Assembly (NCBI RefSeq): GCF_011046555.1
Contig: NZ_CP049246.1
Location: 930,001-994,000, forward strand
Origin: Sphingobacterium lactis
Lineage (GTDB): Bacteria > Bacteroidota > Bacteroidia > Sphingobacteriales > Sphingobacteriaceae
Length of the DNA: 64,000 nucleotides
Direction of reading: 5' to 3'
Of the stretch, positions 25,268-35,648 are shown one piece after another. The translations under genes were made by a program, and so were the position numbers. Within the stretch, counting starts at the first letter, position 1, and the number at the start of each line of letters is the position of its first letter. The notes under the pieces are model-generated. The model did not search any database. It saw only the letters and a list, made by a program, of their open reading frames with translations, and was not told the DNA's origin.

Positions 25268-25774
25268 ATGACGATATTTTATTTTGTAGCCTTTTTATCT
25301 ATTTTCTTCGCTCTGATGACCATCTTTACGAAGAATCCGGTACACAGTGTACTTTATCTTGTCATTACCTTTTTCACTTTTACGGTACATTATATCCTCT
25401 TGAACGCGCAGTTTCTGGCGGTCGTGAATTTTATTGTGTACATGGGGGCCATCATGGTGCTTTTCCTGTTCGTGTTGATGTTGTTGAACCTCAATAAGGA
25501 CACGGAACCTATGAAATCGCATCTGGTGAAATTTATGGGAGCTATTGCAGGCATGTGCCTATTGGTGACCTTCCTGGGCGCCTTCCGCGTGCTGGAAAGC
25601 AACAACGAAATGGTTATGGCACATGAAAACCTGGGTTTGGTCAAGAATTTAGGAAAGGTATTGTTCCGTGATTTCCTCCTACCGTTTGAGTTGTCGTCCA
25701 TTCTGTTGTTGACAGCCATGGTAGGTGCGGTATTATTAGCGAAGAAAGAATCTAGAATTAAGCAAAATGCCTAG
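25268..25774 (+). CDS. nuoJ: NADH-quinone oxidoreductase subunit J
   Basis: 168 residues, five membrane helices with the VNFIVYMGAIMVLFLFVLMLL block that carries the subunit-6 pi-bulge. It begins 3 bp after nuoI, and its end overlaps nuoK by 8 bp. Confidence 0.95.
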   Translation: MTIFYFVAFLSIFFALMTIFTKNPVHSVLYLVITFFTFTVHYILLNAQFLAVVNFIVYMGAIMVLFLFVLMLLNLNKDTEPMKSHLVKFMGAIAGMCLLVTFLGAFRVLESNNEMVMAHENLGLVKNLGKVLFRDFLLPFELSSILLLTAMVGAVLLAKKESRIKQNA

Positions 25775-26096
25775 TATAGTTGAAAATTTACAGGGAATTC
25801 CCTTGAACCATTACCTGATCTTCTGTAGCGTGATTTTCGCGATCGGTGTAATCGGGGTATTGATCCGTCGGAACGTGATCATCATTATGATGTCCATTGA
25901 GTTGATGTTGAACTCGGTGAACTTGTTGTTGGCGGCATTTTCTGCATATCGTGGGGATGCAAGCGGACAGGTTTTCGTATTCTTTATCATGGCATTGGCA
26001 GCGGCAGAGGTGGCTGTGGGTCTGGCGATCATTATTATGGTGTACAGGAACACCAAATCAGTGGATATTGAGTCCCTGAATAAACTGAGGTGGTAA
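25767..26096 (+). CDS. nuoK: NADH-quinone oxidoreductase subunit K
   Basis: 109 residues, three helices. The proton-path Glu residues are in IMMSIELMLNSVNLLL and ALAAAEVAVGLAI. Overlaps the end of nuoJ. Confidence 0.96.
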   Translation: MPSIVENLQGIPLNHYLIFCSVIFAIGVIGVLIRRNVIIIMMSIELMLNSVNLLLAAFSAYRGDASGQVFVFFIMALAAAEVAVGLAIIIMVYRNTKSVDIESLNKLRW

Positions 26097-26119
26097 TTTA
26101 AGATATTAGAGAGACTTTT

Positions 26120-28042
26120 ATGAAAGAATTGATTTGGATGCTCCCCTTGATTCCCTTTGCCGGGTTCCTGATAATCGGGCTTGGTCGCAAGAGCTTCCCC
26201 AATCCGTTAATTAGTATTATAGGCTGCGGAACGATCCTCGTTACCTTCCTGTTGAGTTGCGGTATCTTTAAAGAAATTTACGATGCCCGCCAGGCAAATG
26301 CCGATGCGGTCATCTATCAGGAGCTGTTCAATTGGTTCAGTGTTGGGAATTTCAGTTTCAACCTGAGCTTTATGATCGATCCGTTGAGTTCCATCATGTT
26401 ATTGATCATAACTGGGGTAGGGTTTTTAATCCATCTCTACTCGGTATGCTATATGAATCACGATGAAGGTTTCGGTAAGTATTTCTCGTACTTGAACCTG
26501 TTCATTTTCTTCATGTTATTGCTGGTAATGGGCTCCAATTATTTGGTGATGTTCATTGGCTGGGAAGGCGTAGGGCTATGTTCATACCTACTGATCGGTT
26601 TCTGGTTTAAGAACAGCAGCTATGCAAAAGCAGCGAAAAAGGCATTCGTGATGAACCGTATCGGTGATTTAGGGTTCCTGATAGCAATGTTCTTTATCCT
26701 AGCAAACTTTGGCTCACTGGAATTCAATACGGTCTTTGCAGCAGCAGGACAGCTTCCTATGGGAGATAGCATGCTGTTGGTGATCACCTTATTGTTATTT
26801 GTGGCCGCGACAGGTAAATCCGCACAGATCCCTTTGTTCACGTGGTTACCGGACGCGATGGCAGGCCCTACACCGGTTTCCGCCTTGATTCACGCAGCGA
26901 CGATGGTTACCGCTGGTATCTATATGATCGCACGTTCCAATATCATGTTTACCCTATCCCCAATAACCCTGGAGGTCATTGCCATTGTGGGTATTGCTAC
27001 GGCGTTAATTGCAGCTTTTATTGCCATTACACAGAACGATATCAAGAAAGTTTTGGCCTACTCTACCGTTTCCCAATTGGGTTATATGTTCTTGGGTTTA
27101 GGTGTCGGCGCATTCACTGGCGCATTTTTCCATGTATTGACGCATGCCTTTTTCAAAGCGTTGTTGTTCTTGGGTGCCGGCTCGGTGATCCATGCGATGA
27201 GCAATGAGCAAGATATGCGGTCCATGGGAGGGCTGAAAAAAGCTTTGCCGATAACGTATGCGACGATGTTGATCGGAACGATTGCGATTTCGGGAATTCC
27301 GCCTTTGTCTGGATTCTTTTCCAAAGATGAAATCTTGGCGTATGCCTTTGAGGCCAATCCGATATTCTGGGTGTTGGGATTCTTAGGCGCATTATGTACG
27401 GCCTTCTATATGTTCCGTCTCTTGTACATGACTTTCTTTGGGAAATTCCGCGGAACGGAAGAACAGCGCCAGCATCTCCATGAATCGCCATGGCAAATGA
27501 CCCTGCCGTTGATTATTCTTGCGGTTCTCGCTGTGGTGGGAGGGGCATTGAATATTCCTTCTGCCCTGGGTGGTGGACATTGGTTGGCCGATTTCCTAAG
27601 CCCCGTATTCGCACAGACCAACGCCATTAAAGAACCTATCCACTTGTCACACAGTACTGAGTATATTTTGATGGCAGCATCGGCAATCGGTGCCTTGGTG
27701 ATGGCATTCGTGGCCTACTCGAAATATGTTAAGAAAGAGGATATTCCGCAAGCCGGTGCTGAAGCACAGGGATCCGGATTGTATAAGCTATCCGCAAATA
27801 AACTTTATATTGATGAGCTTTACGATACATTATTTGTCAAACCGTTGAACGGCCTATCGAAACTCTTCCACGCGTTCGTGGAAAAAGCCGGCATTGATGG
27901 GTTGGTAAATGGTATCGGTGATTTATTTGTCTCTTCGGGGAAAGGGATTCGCCAATTGCAGAGCGGAAGTGTCGGATTTTATATTTTCATGATGGTACTC
28001 GGTGTCGTTGCTTTCATGTTATATGGCTTGTTAACTATCTAG
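26120..28042 (+). CDS. nuoL: NADH-quinone oxidoreductase subunit L
   Basis: 640 residues with about 16 helices. Antiporter-like core: FIGWEGVGLCSYLLIGFW, PLFTWLPDAMAGPTPVSALIHAATMVTAG, and KKVLAYSTVSQLGYM. A hydrophilic stretch near 545-570 precedes the last helix, which belongs to the lateral arm. Terminal proton-pumping subunit. Confidence 0.97.
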   Translation: MKELIWMLPLIPFAGFLIIGLGRKSFPNPLISIIGCGTILVTFLLSCGIFKEIYDARQANADAVIYQELFNWFSVGNFSFNLSFMIDPLSSIMLLIITGVGFLIHLYSVCYMNHDEGFGKYFSYLNLFIFFMLLLVMGSNYLVMFIGWEGVGLCSYLLIGFWFKNSSYAKAAKKAFVMNRIGDLGFLIAMFFILANFGSLEFNTVFAAAGQLPMGDSMLLVITLLLFVAATGKSAQIPLFTWLPDAMAGPTPVSALIHAATMVTAGIYMIARSNIMFTLSPITLEVIAIVGIATALIAAFIAITQNDIKKVLAYSTVSQLGYMFLGLGVGAFTGAFFHVLTHAFFKALLFLGAGSVIHAMSNEQDMRSMGGLKKALPITYATMLIGTIAISGIPPLSGFFSKDEILAYAFEANPIFWVLGFLGALCTAFYMFRLLYMTFFGKFRGTEEQRQHLHESPWQMTLPLIILAVLAVVGGALNIPSALGGGHWLADFLSPVFAQTNAIKEPIHLSHSTEYILMAASAIGALVMAFVAYSKYVKKEDIPQAGAEAQGSGLYKLSANKLYIDELYDTLFVKPLNGLSKLFHAFVEKAGIDGLVNGIGDLFVSSGKGIRQLQSGSVGFYIFMMVLGVVAFMLYGLLTI

Positions 28043-28060
28043 ATTAGAACTTAAGATTCA

Positions 28061-29509
28061 ATGGACAACCTATTTATACTGCTATTATTACCTGTTATAA
28101 GTGCCCTGATTCTGGCATTTATAAAAACCAATTCAGCCAAGTGGGCGGCATTGTTGCTGTCGTTGGTGCAATTGGGTTTAACCATTCCTTTTATCTGCAA
28201 TTTTGTTCCGGATGCGAGCATTCAGTTTGCGCAGAGCTGGAATTGGATCCAAAGTCTAGGTATACAATTTAAGATTGGCTTGGATGGCATCAGTTTACCG
28301 ATGTTGATCCTAACCAATGGTCTTATTCCATTCATTATCCTGGCGAGTTTTGGCCACGATCAAAAAGGCGGTTTCTACAGCCTTGTCTCTTTCATGCAAG
28401 CTGGTCTGGTGCTGGTATTTATCTCATTGGATGCTTTCTCCTTTTATGTAGGGTGGGAGGCAGCGTTGATCCCGATTTACTTTATCTGTGCCCTTTGGGG
28501 TGACGGAGACCGTATCCGTGTGAACATGAAATTCTTTGTGTACACTTTCTTCGGCAGTTTATTGATGCTGATCGCGATTATCTATCTGTATCAGCAAACG
28601 GGAGGTAAGGATGTTTCATGGGCAGCATTGACCCAATTGGAACTGGCTTCAGGCGCTCAAAACTGGATGTTCTGGGCTTTCTTTATCGCTTTCGCCATCA
28701 AGATTCCATTGTTTCCATTGCATACATGGCAACCGGACACCTATACACATGCACCTGCGGCTGGTACCATGCTGCTTTCGGGTATCATGTTGAAGATGGG
28801 ACTTTTCGGCCTACTTCGCTGGCTTTTGCCACTCGCACCGGATGCTGTGGCGCAATATGGATACATTGCCCTTATTATGTCCGTAATCGGTGTGGTCTAT
28901 GGATCCATCATCGCATTTAAGATGAATGACGCCAAACGGTTGATTGCCTATTCCTCCATTGCTCACGTCGGATTGATAGCGGCAGGTATATTCTCCCTCA
29001 CACAGGAAGGTATTCAGGGCGCAATTCTACAGATGTTGAATCACGGTATTTCCGTGGTTGGGCTATTCTTTGCCATCGATATCCTTCAGCGCCGTACCGG
29101 TACTCGGGAGCTTTCGCAATTGGGCGGTTTGGCAACGCAGATGCCTATATTGGCGATTTGTTTCCTGATCATCATCATGGGAGCAATCGGTTTGCCATTG
29201 ACAAACGGCTTTATCGGTGAGTTCCTGTTATTAAAAGGTCTTTTCAGTATCCCGGAATACGGCGTATGGTATGCCGTAATTGCAGGGACAACATTGATTT
29301 TCGGTGCCGTATATATGTTGCGCCTGTTCCAGAAAACGATGCTGGGCCAAATAGACGCGAAGCATGTATCGGTTGCAGATATTAGTGGATATGAATTTTT
29401 GGTATTGGGTCTTATCGTAATCCTGGTTGTGGTTATCGGTATTTTACCCAACGGGTTATTGCACCTCTCTGAGGCATCGGTAACCAATTTGATTCAACAA
29501 GTAAAATAG
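28061..29509 (+). CDS. nuoM: NADH-quinone oxidoreductase subunit M
   Basis: 482 residues, about 14 helices. Signatures are GWEAALIPIYFI with the key Glu, KIPLFPLHTWQPDTYTHAP, KRLIAYSSIAHVG and GFIGEFLLL. Proton-pumping antiporter-like subunit. Confidence 0.97.
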   Translation: MDNLFILLLLPVISALILAFIKTNSAKWAALLLSLVQLGLTIPFICNFVPDASIQFAQSWNWIQSLGIQFKIGLDGISLPMLILTNGLIPFIILASFGHDQKGGFYSLVSFMQAGLVLVFISLDAFSFYVGWEAALIPIYFICALWGDGDRIRVNMKFFVYTFFGSLLMLIAIIYLYQQTGGKDVSWAALTQLELASGAQNWMFWAFFIAFAIKIPLFPLHTWQPDTYTHAPAAGTMLLSGIMLKMGLFGLLRWLLPLAPDAVAQYGYIALIMSVIGVVYGSIIAFKMNDAKRLIAYSSIAHVGLIAAGIFSLTQEGIQGAILQMLNHGISVVGLFFAIDILQRRTGTRELSQLGGLATQMPILAICFLIIIMGAIGLPLTNGFIGEFLLLKGLFSIPEYGVWYAVIAGTTLIFGAVYMLRLFQKTMLGQIDAKHVSVADISGYEFLVLGLIVILVVVIGILPNGLLHLSEASVTNLIQQVK

Positions 29510-29529
29510 AACAAGTTTAACAATAGATT

Positions 29530-30912
29530 ATGGGTGCGATTATTACGCTTTCTTTATTAGGTATACTGATTTTGTATGTAGGCTTGTTCAAAGCAAAGAA
29601 TGCGCTGTTACCGGTTAGTATCCTCGGGTTATTGGTAGCACTTGGTTTCGAAGTATCCTACTGGAACCAAACTGCCGAACCGCTATACAAAGGTATGGTG
29701 ATCTTCGATCACTTTTCCCTATCGTTCAGTATGTTGTGTATTGGGCTAACCATACTGATCCTTTTCCTTTCCAAGGAATATTTCAAGGCATATTCAGAAA
29801 ATATTGCAGAGTATTATACGTTGATTATCTTCTCCCTCACCGGAGCCATCATTGTATGTAGTTTCCATAATTTTGCCATGCTGTTCATCGGTTTGGAGAT
29901 TATGTCTGTGGCATTATATATTCTAGCGGGTATCCGCCGTCGGGATAAGGCGTCCAATGAGGCGGCTTTGAAGTACTTCCTGATGGGTGCTTTCTCCACA
30001 GGTTTCCTGCTATTCGGTATTACGCTGATGTACGGTGCTACAGGATCTTTTGATATTACGGTAATCAAACAATATATCGTTGAAAATCCAACTGGCATTT
30101 CCCCACTATTATATGGGGGTATCCTGTTGTTATTGGTTGGACTTTGCTTCAAGGTCGGTGCGGCGCCTTTCCACTTCTGGACCCCAGATGTGTATGATGG
30201 TTCCCCGATTTTAATCACCAGCTTTATGAGTACAGTGGTGAAGATTGCTTCATTTGCAGGCTTCCTGAAGTTGTTCAGCTATGTGCTGGTACCACTGAAT
30301 GAGTTCTGGACACCGATTTTATTGACTGTGGTAATCATTACGCTGTTGATAGGAAACGTGTCGGCATTGATGCAGACCAGTTTCAAGCGCATGATGGCCT
30401 ATTCCAGTATATCACATGCAGGCTATATGCTGTTCGCGATTCTATCCATCGGACCGAACTCTGCATCTGGTATCTTGGCTTACTCTGCTGCCTACGGATT
30501 GGCATCTATCGTCGCCTTTGGCGCCTTGATCTTGGTGAAACGTCATATCGGTTCCGACCAGTTTGAATCGTTCAACGGTCTTGGTAAGAAAAATCCATGG
30601 TTGGCCTTTGTCATAACAGTTGCCATGCTGTCCCTTGCGGGGATTCCATTGACTGCCGGTTTCATCGGGAAATTCATGATGTTCAGTAACGTGATGAATG
30701 ATTACCACACCGTGCTTTTGGTTATTGCTGCTATCAATGCTGCCGTGGGTGTATATTATTACTTGCGCGTGGTCGTACATATGTACTTCATGAAATCTAA
30801 AAACGAAGAAACTTTGAGTTTGCCGATGAATTACAGTTTGGTCTTTGGACTTGCTGTCCTATTGACTATTGTACTCGGGGTGTATCCTGATTTGATTCTG
30901 GGCGTATTCTAG
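29530..30912 (+). CDS. nuoN: NADH-quinone oxidoreductase subunit N
   Basis: 460 residues, about 14 helices. Signatures are LFIGLEIMSVALYILAG, KVGAAPFHFWTPDVYDGSP, KRMMAYSSISHAGYM and PLTAGFIGKFMMF. It ends the nuo operon, and the terminator follows 45 bp later. Confidence 0.96.
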   Translation: MGAIITLSLLGILILYVGLFKAKNALLPVSILGLLVALGFEVSYWNQTAEPLYKGMVIFDHFSLSFSMLCIGLTILILFLSKEYFKAYSENIAEYYTLIIFSLTGAIIVCSFHNFAMLFIGLEIMSVALYILAGIRRRDKASNEAALKYFLMGAFSTGFLLFGITLMYGATGSFDITVIKQYIVENPTGISPLLYGGILLLLVGLCFKVGAAPFHFWTPDVYDGSPILITSFMSTVVKIASFAGFLKLFSYVLVPLNEFWTPILLTVVIITLLIGNVSALMQTSFKRMMAYSSISHAGYMLFAILSIGPNSASGILAYSAAYGLASIVAFGALILVKRHIGSDQFESFNGLGKKNPWLAFVITVAMLSLAGIPLTAGFIGKFMMFSNVMNDYHTVLLVIAAINAAVGVYYYLRVVVHMYFMKSKNEETLSLPMNYSLVFGLAVLLTIVLGVYPDLILGVF

Positions 30913-30957
30913 AAATAATAAGATCGTATCCCATTGGCATCCATCGGGATAGCTTTC

Positions 30958-31001
30958 ATACAAGACAAAAAGCCTGCATCTGCAGGCTTTTTGTCTTGTA
31001 T
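30958..31001 (+). terminator. Terminator of the nuo operon
   Basis: Perfect 21-bp inverted repeat (ATACAAGACAAAAAGCCTGCA and its reverse complement) with TC between the arms, so the real loop is about 6 nt. The stem's own A/T tracts let it work on both strands. The rest of the gap 30913-31228 holds only the promoter of the next gene and a 61-codon chance frame. Confidence 0.85.
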
Positions 31002-31180
31002 AGGGACAGAGATTAACCACAGTAACATATTAACCTGGAAGGTAAAGTGATTATCGCACGCATTCAGCGGAAAGGGAATGCAGAAATGGATATCTGCAAA
31101 GTCGATAATTCTTCCGTAAGCAATTTGTACATGAAAAATCAACTAAAATGTATCATTTTGAACGTTTTTTCGTTTAATAA

Positions 31181-31210
31181 TTTGAACTTTCACAACAAAT
31201 TGTATCTTTA
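31181..31210 (+). promoter_or_regulatory. Promoter of the DUF5686-type gene
   Basis: TTTG at 31181-31184, an 18-nt spacer, and TATCTTTA at 31203-31210 (one mismatch to TAnnTTTG). Predicted start near 31217. Confidence 0.6.
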
Positions 31211-31228
31211 TAAAGTTCAGGTTGTATT

Positions 31229-33754
31229 ATGAGAAGTAGCTTTTTCTACTGTTGTTTATGCTTTCTATTTATCTATACGTGTGTAACTGTTAGCCCAGTT
31301 TGGGCACAGACTGTTGTGCAGGGTAAGATCGTGAGCAAGGAAACCAAACAACCTATTGCAGGAGCTACCGTAAGTGCTGTCGGCAGTAAACAGGCGACAT
31401 CAGCAAACCAGCTCGGTGAATTCCGACTGCCCGTGGATACGAGCTGCAAAGAGCTTGAAATCCGCGCGATGGGACATAAGACCCTGCGGACACCCATCCC
31501 TGCCAATCGGGAAGCCATGACGATACAGCTCAGCCCCAACGCAGAAACCATTGAAGAGATTTCCATCAATCATAGGAATAAAGAGAAATACAGCAATAAG
31601 AACAATCCTGCTGTGGAATTGATTGACTTGGTCATCCGTCATAAAAGCAAGAATCGCCTTTCCGGGAAAGATAGCCTGAGTTTTGAACAGTATGATAAAT
31701 TGAAATTCGGATTCATCGATCCCAAGATTTCCAAGCGAAAGGGCATGCTCGGGCTAAACTTTATCTTCCAGAATGTGGACTCCGTAAGCTATCCAGACAA
31801 GAAATTACTTTCGCTATACCTGGAGGAATCCAATGCCAAGGTCTACGGAAAGAAGAACCCCTCGAAGTTCAAAAAGGTGGTATACAGCAACCGCAAGACT
31901 GAATTCGACAAACGATATATCAACAATCCCAATATCCAGCAGTTCATGAATTTCATCTTCCAACAGGTCGATGTGTATGACGAGAGTATATTTTTATTGA
32001 ACAGGCAATTCCTGAGCCCGATTGCGGACAATGGGAAGATTTTCTACAAATACTATATCCAGGACACGATTTTCAACGAAGAGGGCTATTTTATCCGGTT
32101 GAATTTCCAGCCACGCAACAAAACAGACCTGCTTTTCAAAGGAACATTGGAAATCAGCATGGATGGCTCCTATGCGGTAAAGAAAGCAAGCCTTCGGGTG
32201 GATAAGGAATCCAACCTGAACTGGGTGAAGGATGGAGAGATCGGATTCCATTATTTGAAGAACAAAGATGGAGTGATGCTGTTGGACAGCACCCGTACCT
32301 TTATGGTCTTCAGCGTCCGGAAGGGGGAAACCATTTTTGCCGACCGGATCAGTATCAACAGCAATTACGACCTGCAATCGGAATTCCCGAAAGGCGTATT
32401 TGAAGGTGCGCCGATCGAATATGCCACAAATGCCGATCAGGCACAGCCGCGTCGACCTATTCCGCTCAACAATGCGGAGCAGATGACCTATACCAACACG
32501 GAGCGGTTGAACAACAATCCAACCTTCAAAACCCTATTGGCAGTAGGTTACCTCGTGTCTCAGGGCTATTATAGCCTCGGGGCTTTTGAATTGGGTCCGT
32601 TGGAATATGTGTATAGCAGGAACAACATTGAGGGCAACAGATTCCGCCTCGGTGGTCGTACCACGCAGGCGCTTACGGATAAAGCCTTTGTGGAGGGTTA
32701 TGTCGCTTACGGTATGGATGACGCCCGCGTTAAATATTTCCTGCGCACGGCCGTATCCCTGAATGGCGAATCCATTGTGACTTTTCCAGCGCATTATATC
32801 GAAGGATCCATTCAGAATGACATCATGGAACCCGGACAACAGATCGGATTCTTGAAGGGCGATAGCTTTTTCCGGTCCATCCGCAAGAATAGGCCAACGA
32901 AATGGTTCGATACCCGTGCCTATCAAGTACAGCACGTTTATGAATTTGGCAATCACATCAGTATTACCACGGGATTAACACACGCCGAGCGGCAAACCAT
33001 CGGCGATCTGCGCCTAATATCCTCCGGCAATCCCGATCAGTTGCTGACCGATATTGTCAGTAACGAAGCGCATATCGATCTCCGTTGGGCGCCTTTTGAG
33101 AAATTCTTCTACCGGAACTTGACCAGAAAGACCGTTATTGAAAAGCACCCGGTATTTAATCTTGTCTATACCAAAAGTTTGTCGGGATTCTGGAATACCA
33201 CCTATAACTACGACAAAATCAGCCTTTCCGCTTCCAAGCGTTTATTCTTAAATCAATTGGGCTACGCCGATGTGCGTGTCGTTGGGGGAAAGATCTGGGG
33301 CACTCTGCCGTATACCATGCTGGAATTACCGAATGTAAAACAGAAGGACGACCGTCATCGGATCGATTTCGATATGATGAATCCCATGGAATTCGTCGCC
33401 GATGAATATGTCAAGTTGGGCTTTACCCACCAGATGCAGGGTTTCCTTTTTAATAAGATCCCATTGATCAAAAAACTGAACCTGCGTGAAATCTGGGGTG
33501 CGCAGATGTTCTATGGCAAGCTTTCCGATCGGAATAACCCTTACCTAAGTGATGATGTGGTGCATTTCGACACCAATTCCGATGGGGAAATCCTGACCCA
33601 TGTGCTGCAAACAGAGCCCTATTGGGAAGGAACAGTGGGCATAGACAATATCTTACGGGTTTTACGTGTAGAGTACGTCAAGCGATTCAATTATAAAACT
33701 TTACCGAACGTCCCAAAAGATCGGTTTAGATTATCCATAAACATATCCTTTTAA
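31229..33754 (+). CDS. DUF5686-type outer-membrane protein with carboxypeptidase-regulatory domain
   Basis: 841 residues. Signal peptide (cut near VWAQ, about residue 27), then a carboxypeptidase-regulatory-like domain (about 30-110, GKIVSKETKQPIAGATVSAVGSKQATSANQLGEFRL), a linker rich in Asn/Lys, and a long beta-rich C-terminal half consistent with an outer-membrane barrel and matching, as far as I can tell, DUF5686 (YVYSRNNIEGNRFRLGGRT). Function unknown; surface transport or assembly is inferred from architecture. The next gene starts 2 bp after the stop, although its product is cytoplasmic. Confidence 0.85.
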   Translation: MRSSFFYCCLCFLFIYTCVTVSPVWAQTVVQGKIVSKETKQPIAGATVSAVGSKQATSANQLGEFRLPVDTSCKELEIRAMGHKTLRTPIPANREAMTIQLSPNAETIEEISINHRNKEKYSNKNNPAVELIDLVIRHKSKNRLSGKDSLSFEQYDKLKFGFIDPKISKRKGMLGLNFIFQNVDSVSYPDKKLLSLYLEESNAKVYGKKNPSKFKKVVYSNRKTEFDKRYINNPNIQQFMNFIFQQVDVYDESIFLLNRQFLSPIADNGKIFYKYYIQDTIFNEEGYFIRLNFQPRNKTDLLFKGTLEISMDGSYAVKKASLRVDKESNLNWVKDGEIGFHYLKNKDGVMLLDSTRTFMVFSVRKGETIFADRISINSNYDLQSEFPKGVFEGAPIEYATNADQAQPRRPIPLNNAEQMTYTNTERLNNNPTFKTLLAVGYLVSQGYYSLGAFELGPLEYVYSRNNIEGNRFRLGGRTTQALTDKAFVEGYVAYGMDDARVKYFLRTAVSLNGESIVTFPAHYIEGSIQNDIMEPGQQIGFLKGDSFFRSIRKNRPTKWFDTRAYQVQHVYEFGNHISITTGLTHAERQTIGDLRLISSGNPDQLLTDIVSNEAHIDLRWAPFEKFFYRNLTRKTVIEKHPVFNLVYTKSLSGFWNTTYNYDKISLSASKRLFLNQLGYADVRVVGGKIWGTLPYTMLELPNVKQKDDRHRIDFDMMNPMEFVADEYVKLGFTHQMQGFLFNKIPLIKKLNLREIWGAQMFYGKLSDRNNPYLSDDVVHFDTNSDGEILTHVLQTEPYWEGTVGIDNILRVLRVEYVKRFNYKTLPNVPKDRFRLSINISF

Positions 33755-33756
33755 TT

Positions 33757-34527
33757 ATGAGCTATCAGAACATCCTTGTTGAGGTTCAGGGGAAAACCGC
33801 GAAAATTACCATTAACCGCGAAACCAAACTGAACGCATTGAATAAAGAAACTATTGGGGAATTAAAGACGGCATTGGCGGAAGCGCTTGCTGATGATCAA
33901 GTGCGTGGCATCCTGCTTATCGGTGCTGGTCCTAAAGCATTTGTGGCCGGAGCTGATATTCAGGAATTTCTGGGTAAATCCAAGGCCGAGGCACAGGATC
34001 TTTCGCGTTTTGGTCATGAGTTAATGGATGGTTTGGCAAACAGTCCGAAACCGGTCCTTGCGGCGATCAATGGTTTTGCCCTGGGCGGCGGATTGGAGCT
34101 GGCGATGGCCTGTCATTTCCGTATCGCCTCTGAGAATGCAAAAATGGGGCTGCCTGAGGTTTCTTTAGGACTAATTCCAGGCTATGGTGGGACACAGCGC
34201 TTAACGCAGCTTGTCGGTAAGGGAAAAGCTTTGGAGATGATCCTGACAGGGGATATGATCGATGCACAGGATGCCCTGAAATGGGGATTGGTGAACAAGG
34301 TCGTTGCTATCGAAGCATTGGAAAAAGAGGCGAACGGTTTGTTGGAAAAGATGTACAGCCGCTCCGCATCCGCAATTGCTGCAGCCATTAAAACCGTCAA
34401 TGCAGGATATGATTCCAACCAGGATGGCTATCAGGTAGAAATCGATCAATTTGGACATTGCTTTGGTTCCGAAGATTTTCAGGAAGGGGTGACCGCATTT
34501 TTAGAAAAGCGTAAACCAAATTTCTAA
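33757..34527 (+). CDS. Enoyl-CoA hydratase/isomerase (crotonase) family protein
   Basis: 256 residues, the normal crotonase length. The oxyanion-hole loops are AFVAGADIQE (about 61-70) and GFALGGGLELAMACHF (about 106-121); the two general acid/base Glu residues of enoyl-CoA hydratase are E114 (GGLELA) and E134 (GLPEVSLGL). So it most likely hydrates trans-2-enoyl-CoA in fatty-acid or amino-acid breakdown. It starts 2 bp after the DUF5686 gene. Confidence 0.92.
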   Translation: MSYQNILVEVQGKTAKITINRETKLNALNKETIGELKTALAEALADDQVRGILLIGAGPKAFVAGADIQEFLGKSKAEAQDLSRFGHELMDGLANSPKPVLAAINGFALGGGLELAMACHFRIASENAKMGLPEVSLGLIPGYGGTQRLTQLVGKGKALEMILTGDMIDAQDALKWGLVNKVVAIEALEKEANGLLEKMYSRSASAIAAAIKTVNAGYDSNQDGYQVEIDQFGHCFGSEDFQEGVTAFLEKRKPNF

Positions 34528-34592
34528 ATTGTTGTTTATATGATTTGAGATGTGTGTCACACCACGCTTCACTGGTCAAATCAATTTCTACT

Positions 34593-35648
34593 ATGAGTAA
34601 CAACGACGTTTTTTCACAAAAGGAGCGTAATATCATCATCTTGCTCATCATTCTGTTCTTGGGCGGAGTGATTGTCTATGCAACTTCAGGCATATTCAGT
34701 GCGTTTTTGGGGACAATGGTGATGTATACCTTGTTCCGTAACCTCAATATTTTTCTCATTGAGCGATGGCGCTGGCCAAAGCCCGTTTCATCGGTATTCA
34801 TTATTATTCTTTCCATCTTTATCATTGTGCTTCCCTTTGTAGGAATCGGTAAGATGTTATTTAATAAGGCTGTGGAATTGCAGCAGAACCCGCAATGGAT
34901 CAACAAGATATTGGATGCCATCAACCATTTCGTAGGGGATAAGCTCGGCCAACCCGATCTGATCGCTAAACAATTGGAAGCATCTTCGACCTATTTAGCA
35001 GGTCTACTGACGGGTGCATTGGGTGGTGCTGCCAATGTTTTTCTGGAAGTTACGGTCATGTATTTCCTACTGTATTTCCTGTTCGTGAATTATAAGGGAT
35101 TTGAGGGGAGCCTGATCCATTACCTGCCCTTTGATGATGAGAGCGCGGTGAAGTTTGGTGAGGAGCTCAAGAACATCACCTATTCTAATATTATCGGGCA
35201 GACGATTATTGCGATCATTCAAGGGGCGTTTCTGGCTGTGGGGTTCTGGTTGTTCGGAGCCAAAGATCCTTTGTTCTGGGGTGTGATTTGTGCGATATTA
35301 TCTTTCATCCCGTTATTGGGCCCGCCGCTGATCTTTGTTCCTGCTGCCGTCGTGCTGTGGTCAAATGGTGCTACTTGGCAAGCGGTCGGACTCTTGGTGT
35401 GGGGATTTGGTCTGGTCATCAATATTGACAATGTCCTGCGTTTGGTCATTGCCAAGCGAATTGGCGATATTCACCCCATTATTACCGTTGTGGGCGTGAT
35501 TATTGGTATTCCGTTATTTGGATTGATCGGTTTGGTATATGGTCCCTTGCTATTGGCCTACTTCCTGATTGCTGTTCGGATCTATAAAGCGAATAAGCGG
35601 CTATCCCTCAAGAAGGACCGTATCATCGATGATCTGGATATGGAATAA
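34593..35648 (+). CDS. AI-2E family transporter
   Basis: Start at ATG 34593 gives 351 residues (the longer frame from 34545 has no typical start). Two or three N-terminal helices, a hydrophilic loop, then four helices with the family block YFLLYFLFVNYKGF, followed by SNIIGQTIIAIIQGAFLAVGFWLFG and the C-terminal PLFGLIGLVYGPLLLAYFL. Members export small molecules such as autoinducer-2 or sodium; the substrate here is not known. Its stop touches the stop of the opposite-strand gene. Confidence 0.88.
   Translation: MSNNDVFSQKERNIIILLIILFLGGVIVYATSGIFSAFLGTMVMYTLFRNLNIFLIERWRWPKPVSSVFIIILSIFIIVLPFVGIGKMLFNKAVELQQNPQWINKILDAINHFVGDKLGQPDLIAKQLEASSTYLAGLLTGALGGAANVFLEVTVMYFLLYFLFVNYKGFEGSLIHYLPFDDESAVKFGEELKNITYSNIIGQTIIAIIQGAFLAVGFWLFGAKDPLFWGVICAILSFIPLLGPPLIFVPAAVVLWSNGATWQAVGLLVWGFGLVINIDNVLRLVIAKRIGDIHPIITVVGVIIGIPLFGLIGLVYGPLLLAYFLIAVRIYKANKRLSLKKDRIIDDLDME

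Noticed and set aside
31047..31228. 61-codon frame before the DUF5686-type gene
   Set aside because: Covers the next gene's promoter (TTTG / TATCTTTA) and has no recognisable composition of a protein.
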